A stretch of DNA of 64,000 nt, taken from Centipeda artemidis DSM 19719 (GTDB lineage: Bacteria; Bacillota; Negativicutes; Selenomonadales; Selenomonadaceae). The first letter of the stretch is position 1, and each line of letters starts with the position of its first letter. The stretch covers positions 310,001-374,000 of the forward strand of contig NZ_AUFU01000001.1 in NCBI RefSeq assembly GCF_000426665.1, given 5' to 3'. A program made the translations under genes and the position numbers. Below the pieces are notes generated by a model. The model saw nothing but the letters and a program-made list of their open reading frames with translations, was not told the DNA's origin and made no database searches. Shown one piece after another: positions 16,202 to 24,536 of this stretch.

Positions 16202-18241
16202 TTAGAACCGATACGTATAGTTGAGCATATAGTTCACAGGCGTTGACCAATAAACCGAACCGGAGTGTCCGAGATTATCCTCCCGATCAAGCAGGTTGTC
16301 GATCAAGAGAGAGAGCTCACTGTGCTCATCCGGTCGGTAGGTTGTGTTCCACGATGTGAGAAGATAAGGTTTGCACGCGTAAGAATGCTCCTTGGAAGGG
16401 GTCTGCACACGGTCGGCGAGATACGAAGCCGAAAGCGCAGACGTCCATTTGCCGTGTGCATAGGAAATACCGCCCGTCAGCTGAATCTTGCCGAATTTCC
16501 GATCCCAGTAACTCTTGGACGCGTCTCCGGATTTCCTGCTCACGGGGTTCTGCCATGTCAGTCCCCAATTGTAGGTGAACCCATGCTTGCCTGTGATCGT
16601 ATCTGACAGTTCAACCCCCGTATTGCGGAAGTCCTCGTTGACGTAGGTATAGACGGCTGACCCGGTCTTTTTATCAACCGATGCCGTAATATTGTCCTTG
16701 ATACGCATATGGAACAGCGCCGCGCGCAGGCGGTGCGCCCCGTGATCCTTCTTCCAGCCGATCTCGTAATTGACGCCCGTCTGCGGTTTCAATCCCGGAT
16801 TCGGCGTCGCGCGGTCATTCAAATTGTACATCTGTGAGAAGGTCGGCATCTTAAAGGATTGGGCGATGTTCAGATACAGACTGCTCTCTTTGTCCAGCTT
16901 GTGCAGGAACTGTCCTGCCATGCTGAAATTGCTGAAATTTGAACCGTTGCTTTCGCCTGTTGTCCACGTCTCGCGCATCCCGAAAACCCCCGTGTTGCGC
17001 TCGTCAAATTTCTGCGTCCACTGCGCAAACAGTCCCCAGTTATTACGTGCATAATGGAGCGTGTCCTTTTCCGCTGTCGAAATTGTTGCGAGTTTGCGAT
17101 AGTCCTCGCGTGCGAGACTCATGCCGGCAATCAGACTTGATTTCTCGCCGAACTTCCAGTCATGCTGTGCGTCAACCCCATAGCTGCGGTTGCGCTCGCG
17201 GCTTTGATACCAGTTGGCAGACGTCTTTTGCGTGCCGGTCGTACGTCTGCCGGTGCGCTGACTGATGTAGGTCGGTCCATCGCCTTTGGATTCCGTCGTG
17301 TTGAAATACAGATCGACCTTCCAGTCATGCGCCTTATAATGCAGCTGCATCGTGTGCTGATCCGTCTCGTACATACGCGTATTGTATGGTTCTCCTGCTT
17401 TGATTCTTGCAGTGGGAAGCGTATAGTCAACACGATCGATAAATCGCTTATACCGCGCCTCGGTATTGTAATAGTGATACACCATATCCCACGAGGGACT
17501 GATGCGGTAGTTCAGCGCGAGATCCTCCTTCTTTACCTTATCGACATCGGTATGATTTTCGCCAAAGAGCAATTTGGTTCCGCTGTCGTTCGTCAATTTC
17601 AAATCGGACGCACTGATTCTGCCGACTTCCCCCCAGCGTTTTACGTGATAGCTGAGTCCAAAGCGCTCGTTGCCGACACTGACGCCATAAGCACGCTGCC
17701 CAAAATTACCCGCGCCAACGGTAACGGAATTTTCTCCGCCCTTTTTCGTAATGATATTGACGACGCCGCTCATCGCCTCGCTGCCGTAGAGAACGGAACC
17801 GCTTCCCTTAACGATCTCGATGCGCTCGATATTCTCCGCCGCCATTGCGTCGAGATTATATTTCCCGCGCCACGCAACGGGATTTCCGTTGACAAGAATG
17901 AGTGCATCTCCCTCTACGCCCCGGATATTGACCTCGTTCGTCATTGTCCCCATCGACGCGCCGCCGGGTCCAAAGGTTTTATAGGTCAGCCCGTTGACTT
18001 TGCTCAGCACATCGGCGGCACTTTTCGCCCCGCTCTGCGCGATCTCCTCGCGCGTGATTACCGTCGTTGACGCCGGCGTGTCGAGCTCTTTAGTTTCGAC
18101 GCGCTGCGCGGTGACGATAACGTCATCCAGAGTATAAACAGGCATGACGTCTGCATCTTGTCCCCCCCCGGCGGATACAATTCCGTTCACGCCGGAAAGA
18201 ATCGCGGTAATTACCGCTGTTTGCAGCAGTTGCTTTTTCAA
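16202..18241 (-). CDS. TonB-dependent outer-membrane receptor (third tandem copy)
   Basis: A 679-aa receptor with a signal peptide (KKQLLQTAVITAILSGVNG, cut after about VSA), a TonB box-like region YTLDDVIVTAQRVET, a plug domain (NVNGLTYKTF..., VNIRGVEGDALILVNG, GSGSVLYGSEAMSGVVNIIT) and a 22-strand-type barrel ending in YTYRF with the terminal aromatic residue needed for BAM. The start is TTG behind AAGGAGG. It probably takes up a corrinoid, haem or metal chelate using TonB energy. It is the last gene of the island. The first 75 residues closely match the two upstream copies, but the barrel differs. A G8 tract lies at the signal-peptide end. Confidence 0.92.
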   Translation of the reverse strand: MKKQLLQTAVITAILSGVNGIVSAGGGQDADVMPVYTLDDVIVTAQRVETKELDTPASTTVITREEIAQSGAKSAADVLSKVNGLTYKTFGPGGASMGTMTNEVNIRGVEGDALILVNGNPVAWRGKYNLDAMAAENIERIEIVKGSGSVLYGSEAMSGVVNIITKKGGENSVTVGAGNFGQRAYGVSVGNERFGLSYHVKRWGEVGRISASDLKLTNDSGTKLLFGENHTDVDKVKKEDLALNYRISPSWDMVYHYYNTEARYKRFIDRVDYTLPTARIKAGEPYNTRMYETDQHTMQLHYKAHDWKVDLYFNTTESKGDGPTYISQRTGRRTTGTQKTSANWYQSRERNRSYGVDAQHDWKFGEKSSLIAGMSLAREDYRKLATISTAEKDTLHYARNNWGLFAQWTQKFDERNTGVFGMRETWTTGESNGSNFSNFSMAGQFLHKLDKESSLYLNIAQSFKMPTFSQMYNLNDRATPNPGLKPQTGVNYEIGWKKDHGAHRLRAALFHMRIKDNITASVDKKTGSAVYTYVNEDFRNTGVELSDTITGKHGFTYNWGLTWQNPVSRKSGDASKSYWDRKFGKIQLTGGISYAHGKWTSALSASYLADRVQTPSKEHSYACKPYLLTSWNTTYRPDEHSELSLLIDNLLDREDNLGHSGSVYWSTPVNYMLNYTYRF
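18162..18169 (-). repeat. G8 homopolymer in signal-peptide region of the third receptor
   Basis: Eight consecutive Gs on the coding strand encode Gly-Gly-Gly just after the predicted signal-peptide cleavage region. Loss or gain of one base would shift the frame and silence the receptor. Confidence 0.8.
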
Positions 18242-18358
18242 AGTTTTTCCTCCTTTTTGGCGCTGTACACCATTTCAGCGCGATATTTATTCACATACCG
18301 CCCCGCATGGACACGGTGCTGCCGCATCCATGCAGATATGACGGCGATATGTTTAATT

Positions 18359-20311
18359 TTAGAACCGATATGTGTACGACAGGCGATAGTTCCGCGGAAG
18401 CGACCAGTATTCGTGCTGAATGATCGGATTCTCTCGATTGAGTATGTTATAGACGCCGAACGAGAGCGTCTGATCGGGCGTTACTTCATAGCTCATCGTG
18501 AGCTGTCCCTCGATGCGGTTGGGGATTTTGTGATCCGGTTTTCCTGATGCGGTTTTCCCGGTCAGTGTATAATATGCCCACTGCCGCCCTGCCGTAACAT
18601 ACCAGTCCGTACTGATGCGCAGCTTATCTTTGCGGTACAGGAGTCCTGCAAAATACTGTTGGTGCGCATCCGACTGTCTCCATTCCCCCTTCTCTCTTGC
18701 ACGCGGATTTGCGTAGTATCCGCCGATTCGTGCCTGTAGATTTGGCGTAATCTGCTTGTGATACTCCAACTCGATGCCGATGTTTCGGAACTCGTCCCCA
18801 TTTGTCTGTATATCAAATTTTTCATGAGTAACCGGGTCTTCCTCTACCGCCCAGACAAATTGATTTTTGACCGCCATGCGGAATACTGCGACCCTGAGCG
18901 ATTCTTTATTGTCGCCAAACTTGACTCCCGTCTCGTAGTTCCACCCGACCTGCGGTTTCATCGGATACAGCTTGAATACGTTCCGCTTCGTGAACCAAGA
19001 GTTGACCGCCGGCATCTCGAACGATTTTCCGATATTGACATACCATGAGGCTTTTGGCGTGATTTTGTAAACCGTCTGGATCTGCGGGAGAAATACGTTC
19101 TGGCGCCGCTCATAGGTATTCTTCTTGACGATATGCTCGCGCATGCCAAGTGTTGCGGAGAACCGATTGCTGAGCCGCCGTGTGTAAGAGAAAAACGCGG
19201 CGTAGGAATCACGTTCCAAATGCGCTTCTGTTTTTACGTTATTCAGATAGTTTTCACGATGAAATTCAAGTCCGCCGACGAGACTGTCCTTGCCCTCACG
19301 AAAATTCCACGCCTTCTGGACTTCGAAATGATATGCGTTGGAATTGGTATCGGAGCTGGCATCCTTGGTCATGGGACGAACTTCCTGCCGTATCCACGCA
19401 AACTTGCTGTGCCACTGCCGATCGGCATCATCATAAGTCACGCCGACACGCTGCTGTCTATAGTGATACCGCCGTGACGCTTTGAGCTTTGACCAGTCGC
19501 GCAGGGCGGGTTGGTAATCGTACTCGTTCGTTGTGGAATCGGTATCGTTATAGGCATAGGTAGCGGTTAGTTTATCGGTAATACGCAGGCTGAGAAACGC
19601 ACTGTCCTTTGTCCCGGCTTCGCGGCTCTTGCGTGTCGTGGTTGTTGTCGGCGTTTTGAAAAAAATGCGGCTCGTTTGGTGAACAGGCTTTCTGTAATCT
19701 CTGCGGTAGGAGAATATCACATGCTCATTCCCGACCATGACGCCATAGTTTTTATCATAGCTGCCGACAGCACCCGTAACGTGCCCCTGCACCTTCTTCC
19801 CCTCCGGCTTCTTCGTGATGATATTGATGACGCCGCCCATTGCCTCCGCACCGTAGAGAACCGATCCCGCCCCCTTCACGATTTCGATTTTCTCAATGGC
19901 ATCCACGGGAATCGAGTTCAGCATAGAATTATAGTTCAGCAAATTCGCCGGAGTCCCGTCAATGAGCAAAAGGGTTCCTCGGTCAAGTCCTCGGACACTG
20001 AGACGCGAGAACATGCCGCCGTATTGCTCGCCGCCATGTCCATAGGCGCTTGAGTTCAGTCCCGGCACGCGTTCAAGCGCTTCGTATGCCGTAACGGCGC
20101 CGCTGTCTTTCAGCTGCTGCTCTGTAATTACAGTCGTCGTCGCGGGCGTGTCCAAATCTCTGGTCTCAACGCGCTGTGCGGTGACAACCACATCGTCAAG
20201 TGTATACTCATCGAGTTTCGAGGCATCTTGTTCTCCTCCTGCGGACACAACTCCATTTATACCGGAGAGAATCGCAGTGATGACAGCCGTCTGCAGCAGT
20301 TGTTTCTTCAA
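18359..20311 (-). CDS. TonB-dependent outer-membrane receptor (second tandem copy)
   Basis: A 650-aa receptor with signal peptide KKQLLQTAVITAILSGING, TonB-box region YTLDDVVVTAQRVETRD, plug motifs RLSVRGLDRGTLLLIDG and GAGSVLYGAEAMGGVINIIT, and a barrel ending in RLSYTYRF. TTG start with AAGGAGGAACAG upstream. It is closer to the first copy than to the third: the plug and barrel align over their length (for example NIGKSFEMPAVNSWF against NVGRSFETPAVNSPY). In contrast to the other copies its signal region reads GGA GGA GAA, without a long G tract, so it would not be slippage-prone. Substrate unknown; context suggests a tetrapyrrole. Confidence 0.92.
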   Translation of the reverse strand: MKKQLLQTAVITAILSGINGVVSAGGEQDASKLDEYTLDDVVVTAQRVETRDLDTPATTTVITEQQLKDSGAVTAYEALERVPGLNSSAYGHGGEQYGGMFSRLSVRGLDRGTLLLIDGTPANLLNYNSMLNSIPVDAIEKIEIVKGAGSVLYGAEAMGGVINIITKKPEGKKVQGHVTGAVGSYDKNYGVMVGNEHVIFSYRRDYRKPVHQTSRIFFKTPTTTTTRKSREAGTKDSAFLSLRITDKLTATYAYNDTDSTTNEYDYQPALRDWSKLKASRRYHYRQQRVGVTYDDADRQWHSKFAWIRQEVRPMTKDASSDTNSNAYHFEVQKAWNFREGKDSLVGGLEFHRENYLNNVKTEAHLERDSYAAFFSYTRRLSNRFSATLGMREHIVKKNTYERRQNVFLPQIQTVYKITPKASWYVNIGKSFEMPAVNSWFTKRNVFKLYPMKPQVGWNYETGVKFGDNKESLRVAVFRMAVKNQFVWAVEEDPVTHEKFDIQTNGDEFRNIGIELEYHKQITPNLQARIGGYYANPRAREKGEWRQSDAHQQYFAGLLYRKDKLRISTDWYVTAGRQWAYYTLTGKTASGKPDHKIPNRIEGQLTMSYEVTPDQTLSFGVYNILNRENPIIQHEYWSLPRNYRLSYTYRF

Positions 20312-20360
20312 AACTGTTCCTCCTTAATTTTTCAATTGTTCTGGGCAACATATTATGCGA

Positions 20361-20396
20361 GCGTCTAACGGCACGCTGCTCCGTGCGGTTAGACGC
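20361..20396. repeat. Intergenic 15-bp stem hairpin between receptors 1 and 2
   Basis: GCGTCTAACGGCACG and CGTGCGGTTAGACGC form a stem with one mismatch and a six-base loop, 22 bases after the first receptor's stop on the minus strand. There is no T tract, so an mRNA-stability or attenuation hairpin is more likely than a strong terminator. Two smaller hairpins (18260-18281 and 18305-18333) occupy the next intergenic gap. Confidence 0.6.
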
Positions 20397-20417
20397 TGTA
20401 CGATGCATATGATTATC

Positions 20418-22388
20418 TTAGAAGCGATAGGTGTAGGACAGACGATAGCTCCGCGGGAGCGACCAATGCTCATTGTCATTGATTGGATTATCTCGGTCAA
20501 GCAGGTTATAAACGCCGAACGATACGGTCTGCACTGGAGAAATCGTATATTCCATCGTCAGATTTCCCTCAATACGATTCGGTATTGCATGATCCGACTT
20601 CCCGCTGCTTGCTCCGTAAACACCGGTCAGGAGATATGCCGACGGCTGTCTCTTTGCCGTAACGTACCAATCCGTGTTAAGGCGCAGCTTATTGACATGG
20701 TACTGGAGCCCTGCAAAGAGCTGAACCCGTGCATCAGACTGTGTCCAATCGCCGTTGCTGCTCTTTGCCTTGGGATTCCCGTAGTAACCGCCGGTACGAA
20801 TGCTCAGGCGGTCGCTGAGCTGCCTGCTGTATTCCAGCTCAATTCCCGTGTTCTTGAACTTGTCGAGATTGGTCTGTACCCACGTATCGGGGTCACCGCC
20901 CGAAATCACCGTATTCTCTTTCACCCATTTGAACTTGTTATTGATGTCCATATGGAAGAGCGCGACTTTCAGCGATTCTTTCACGTCGCCGAACTTGATG
21001 CCCGTTTCGTACGTCCATCCATCCTGCGGATTGAGTCGATACCGTGTCGACACCTTGGCACTGTAGTAGGGCGAGTTCACCGCGGGAGTTTCAAACGACC
21101 TGCCTACGTTCACGTACCACGAAGCGCGTGGGCTCATCTTGTAGAGGGTCTGCACCTGTGGCAGGAAGATGCTCTGCCCCCGGTCGTACCCGTTTCCCTT
21201 AACAAAATGCTCGCGAATCCCAAGCGTTGCTGAGAATCGATCGTTCATTTGACGTGTATAGGCTGCAAAAACGGCATACTGATCGCGATGGAGACTGCCA
21301 TGATTTGCGGAATGACGCTTGACATGCCCTTCGCGATGGAAATCAAATCCCGCGACGAGGGTATCAAGCCCGCCGCGCAGATCCCATTTCTTCTGTGTGT
21401 CAAAGTTCCAACTCGTCGCATCCGTGTCTGTAGTGCTGTCGGCATTGAGCGGGCGCGTCGTATGCTTGAGATAGGCAAGGCTTGATTTCAGCCCCGTATG
21501 CTTGTCGTCATAGATGAGCGCGAATCGGTTGGTCTTATACTCGTAGCGATAGTGCTTATACGGCGTGACCCAGTCTTTTACATGCGTATCATACTTAAAC
21601 TCCCGATGCCCGCGGTCAGTTTCATTGTACGTATAATTTGCAGTCAGCTTATCGCTCAGGCGCAGGTTGAGAAAGATGGAATCCCGCATCGAATTATCGC
21701 TGGATTTGCGCGTAAAGTTCCGCCCTGCGTACGTGTACGGAAACATCCGGTTATACTGGGAAATCTCCTTGCGGTATTCTTTCTTATACTGAATACTAAA
21801 ATTCTGCCCTGAGACTGCAATTCCATAGTTCTTCTCATGACTGCCAATCATCCCTGTGACACTTCCATGAAGTTTATCATCAGTGGGTTTCTTTGTAATG
21901 ATATTGATAACGCCCGCCATCGCCTCCGCACCATAGAGAACGGAGGATGCTCCCTTAACGACCTCAATCTTTTCGATGGACTCGACGGGGATCGCATTCA
22001 TCATCTGATTATAGTTCATGAGGTTAGCGGGGCTGCCGTCAATCAGTACCAATGTCCCCTTATCCAATCCGCGGATATTGATGCGGGAGAGATCAATACT
22101 CCCCTCGCCTGCAGGACCGTAAGAATATGCATTCACTCCCGGTATACGCTCGAGTGCATCAAACGCCGTCTGCGCGCCGCTGTCCTTCAGCTGCTGCGCG
22201 GTGATCACCGTCGTCGTCGCGGGCGTATCCAAATCCTTGGTTTCGACGCGCTGTGCGGTGACAACCACATCGTCGAGCGTATACTCATCGAGTTTTGATG
22301 TATCTTGTCCCCCCCCTGCGGACACAACTCCATTCATACCGGAGAGAATTGCCGTGACGACCAACGTCTGTAAGAGGCTTTTCTTCAT
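20418..22388 (-). CDS. TonB-dependent outer-membrane receptor (first tandem copy)
   Basis: A 656-aa receptor: signal peptide KKSLLQTLVVTAILSGMNG, TonB-box region YTLDDVVVTAQRVETKD, plug with INIRGLDKGTLVLIDG and GASSVLYGAEAMAGVINIIT, then a barrel ending RLSYTYRF. The ATG at 22388 is chosen because the longer frame has no signal peptide and overlaps the radical SAM gene; GGAAAGGAAATG gives ribosome binding. It starts 41 bases after that gene, continuing the same transcription direction. Paralogous to the two downstream receptors. A G8 tract lies at codons about 25-27. Confidence 0.92.
   Translation of the reverse strand: MKKSLLQTLVVTAILSGMNGVVSAGGGQDTSKLDEYTLDDVVVTAQRVETKDLDTPATTTVITAQQLKDSGAQTAFDALERIPGVNAYSYGPAGEGSIDLSRINIRGLDKGTLVLIDGSPANLMNYNQMMNAIPVESIEKIEVVKGASSVLYGAEAMAGVINIITKKPTDDKLHGSVTGMIGSHEKNYGIAVSGQNFSIQYKKEYRKEISQYNRMFPYTYAGRNFTRKSSDNSMRDSIFLNLRLSDKLTANYTYNETDRGHREFKYDTHVKDWVTPYKHYRYEYKTNRFALIYDDKHTGLKSSLAYLKHTTRPLNADSTTDTDATSWNFDTQKKWDLRGGLDTLVAGFDFHREGHVKRHSANHGSLHRDQYAVFAAYTRQMNDRFSATLGIREHFVKGNGYDRGQSIFLPQVQTLYKMSPRASWYVNVGRSFETPAVNSPYYSAKVSTRYRLNPQDGWTYETGIKFGDVKESLKVALFHMDINNKFKWVKENTVISGGDPDTWVQTNLDKFKNTGIELEYSRQLSDRLSIRTGGYYGNPKAKSSNGDWTQSDARVQLFAGLQYHVNKLRLNTDWYVTAKRQPSAYLLTGVYGASSGKSDHAIPNRIEGNLTMEYTISPVQTVSFGVYNLLDRDNPINDNEHWSLPRSYRLSYTYRF
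22309..22316 (-). repeat. G8 homopolymer in signal-peptide region of the first receptor
   Basis: Eight Gs on the coding strand at the same codon position as in the third receptor, again encoding Gly-Gly-Gly before Gln-Asp. Confidence 0.8.
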
Positions 22389-22429
22389 AAAAACATTTCC
22401 TTTCCCTATAAAAATTAGTTCATCTATCT

Positions 22430-23488
22430 TTACATGCGGTTCTTTGCATGAGAGATACTTCCTTGTACGCCGCCCGCTGCATGGGCGATGACGGCGCGCT
22501 TCATGCCGCACTCGGCACTATCTGTGCCCGCGGTGTGCATCCGCGCGAAGCATCCGCCGCCGCACGCGGCGAGTGTATCGCAGGAGCGGCAGCGCGCCAT
22601 GCCGTCATGCACGAGCGCGGCGACCGCGCGTTCGCGTTCCTTGGAGATGCCCTGCATGACATTGCCGAGGAAGAACCGCACGTCCCCGAAGAACGAGGAA
22701 CACGCATAAATGCCGCCGTCCGCCTGCACGAACGCCGCCTCGCCGCGCAGGACAAAGCAGTGCTCGAACGCCTCCATGCGCCCGCACGCGAGCGCGCCGC
22801 AGCGTTCCGTCTGCGTGAGGGCGATGCGGATGCCCGTGAGCGCGGCGAGTTCGTCGAGGCGGCGGCAGAGCGCCGTGACCGCCGCCGCGGTCTCCGCCTT
22901 CCCCGCGGGGACGAGCCCTCTCCCGCGCCCCTGCCCGCGCAGGAGGTCAAGCCCGATGCGCCGCACGTTGCCGAGGTAGTATGCGAGCTCGGCGAGTCCC
23001 GGTAGATCGCGGACATTCTCGCGCGAGACGACCGCAGTCACGCCGACGGGTATCCGCAGGGCGCGCAGTACCTCCATGCCGCGCATGACGGCGGCAAAAG
23101 AACCCGCACCGTTAGGGAGCTTGCGCAGGTGGTCATGTACCGCCGCGCGCCCGTCAATGCTCACGCCGATGCCGACGCGGTGCCGGTGCAGGAAGCGCGC
23201 GCGCTCCTCGGTGAGGAGAGAGCCGTTCGTCTGCACCTGCATCCGCGCGGGGATGTGCTCCGTTTCGACATAGCGCACGATTTCCTCGATCAGGTGGAAC
23301 GCGAGCAGCGGCTCTCCGCCGCTGAACTGGAGGACAAAGGGCGTGCCGCCCGTCGCGGCGAGAGAGATTGCGCGCCGTGCCGTCTCAAAATCCATCGTCT
23401 CGCGCCGCATCTCCGCCGCGTAGCAGTAGCGGCAGGCGAAGTTGCAGTCCCCCGTCAGCGCGAGCACAAGCAGCTTGCAGTGTTTCAT
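22430..23488 (-). CDS. Radical SAM enzyme with C-terminal SPASM-like cysteine region
   Basis: A 352-aa enzyme. The SAM-cluster motif CNFACRYC (CxxxCxxC, residues 15, 19, 22) is followed by the SAM-binding FSGGEPLL near 55 and VQTNG. The C-terminal third holds many cysteines (CGALAC, a GGIYACSSFFG segment, LGNV, CRSCDTLAACGGGC), the pattern of SPASM domains that bind auxiliary [4Fe-4S] clusters. Relatives include sulfatase and peptide maturases and the haem enzymes AhbC, AhbD and NirJ. No obvious peptide substrate gene lies nearby, so in this operon a tetrapyrrole or a nitrogenase-like partner is a reasonable but unproven substrate. It follows the permease by 13 bases. Confidence 0.88.
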   Translation of the reverse strand: MKHCKLLVLALTGDCNFACRYCYAAEMRRETMDFETARRAISLAATGGTPFVLQFSGGEPLLAFHLIEEIVRYVETEHIPARMQVQTNGSLLTEERARFLHRHRVGIGVSIDGRAAVHDHLRKLPNGAGSFAAVMRGMEVLRALRIPVGVTAVVSRENVRDLPGLAELAYYLGNVRRIGLDLLRGQGRGRGLVPAGKAETAAAVTALCRRLDELAALTGIRIALTQTERCGALACGRMEAFEHCFVLRGEAAFVQADGGIYACSSFFGDVRFFLGNVMQGISKERERAVAALVHDGMARCRSCDTLAACGGGCFARMHTAGTDSAECGMKRAVIAHAAGGVQGSISHAKNRM

Positions 23489-23501
23489 CCGCGCCGCTCC
23501 G

Positions 23502-24536
23502 TCACGAGAGCATCCGCCGATTTTTCCGCAGGAGATAGAGGAAATACGGCGTGCCGAGCAGTGCAGTCATGATACCGACGCGAATCTCGATGGGGTCGAG
23601 GACGATGCGCCCGAGCGTATCGCAGAACACAAGCAACATCCCGCCCGCAAGGATGCTCGCGGGGAGCAGACGCCTGTGGTCGGGACCGACGATCATGCGC
23701 ATCATATGCGGCACGATGAGTCCGACAAATCCGATGTTGCCGCTGATGCAGACGCCCGTCGCCGTTGTCATGGACGCGACGGCAAGCAGAATGAGACGAT
23801 AGCGCGTGACGGGCATCCCGACGGCGCGCGCCTCGACGTCGCCGAGGACGAGGATGTTGAGGTGGCGCGCCATGAAGAGCATGACGGCAAGCCCGATGCA
23901 GATGGGTCCCACGCCGAGCAGGACATGCTCCCAGCGGCGATAGTCGAGGCTGCCGATCGTCCAAAAGAGATATTGCTGCATTTTCTGCTCGCTGATGACG
24001 GTCAAGATGCCCGCCGTAATCGCGCCGAGCAGCATGCCGACGACGACGCCCGCGAGGAGCAGCATCATCACGGGAATCTTGCCGTGCCGCATGGACAGCA
24101 TGACCGTGAGGGAGACCGCCGCGAGCGAGCCGAGGAAGGCAAACATCGGCAAAAAGAACATGCTCTCCTCCGATAGCCCGAGCGAGATCGCGATGACCGC
24201 GCCGACCGCCGCGCCGCTCGACACGCCGATGATGCCGGGGTCGGCGAGCGGGTTGCTGAAAATGCCCTGCATGACCGTCCCCGACGCGCCGAGGCTCGCG
24301 CCGACCATCAGCCCGACGAAGGTACGGGGAAAGCGGATATGCCAGAGCACCGCTTCCTGCTCGGGCGTGACCGCAACGTCCGTGAGCACGGGCAGCCCCG
24401 CCGCGTGTGCGAGCGAGGCGAGCACCTGCACAAAGGAAATATCAAACTGTCCCCACGAGAGCGAGAACAACGACACGAGAATAAGCAGCACTCCCATGAC
24501 GGGCGCAAGCGCGCGCAGTGAAAATTTTCTAGGCAT
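23502..24536 (-). CDS. BtuC/FecCD-type ABC transporter permease
   Basis: A 344-aa polytopic permease with about ten membrane segments. Family signatures are RFPRTFVGLMVGASLG, MQGIFSNPLADPGIIGVSSG and the C-terminal GFVGLIVPHMMRMIVGPDHR, where the ATPase contacts it. It should carry a corrinoid, haem or siderophore across the inner membrane together with the ATPase at 27911-28747 and the lipoproteins at 33837-35824. The start overlaps the stop of the NifK-like gene by eight bases, a tight coupling of transport to the reductase. A longer frame upstream is rejected because it runs inside that gene. Confidence 0.93.
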   Translation of the reverse strand: MPRKFSLRALAPVMGVLLILVSLFSLSWGQFDISFVQVLASLAHAAGLPVLTDVAVTPEQEAVLWHIRFPRTFVGLMVGASLGASGTVMQGIFSNPLADPGIIGVSSGAAVGAVIAISLGLSEESMFFLPMFAFLGSLAAVSLTVMLSMRHGKIPVMMLLLAGVVVGMLLGAITAGILTVISEQKMQQYLFWTIGSLDYRRWEHVLLGVGPICIGLAVMLFMARHLNILVLGDVEARAVGMPVTRYRLILLAVASMTTATGVCISGNIGFVGLIVPHMMRMIVGPDHRRLLPASILAGGMLLVFCDTLGRIVLDPIEIRVGIMTALLGTPYFLYLLRKNRRMLS

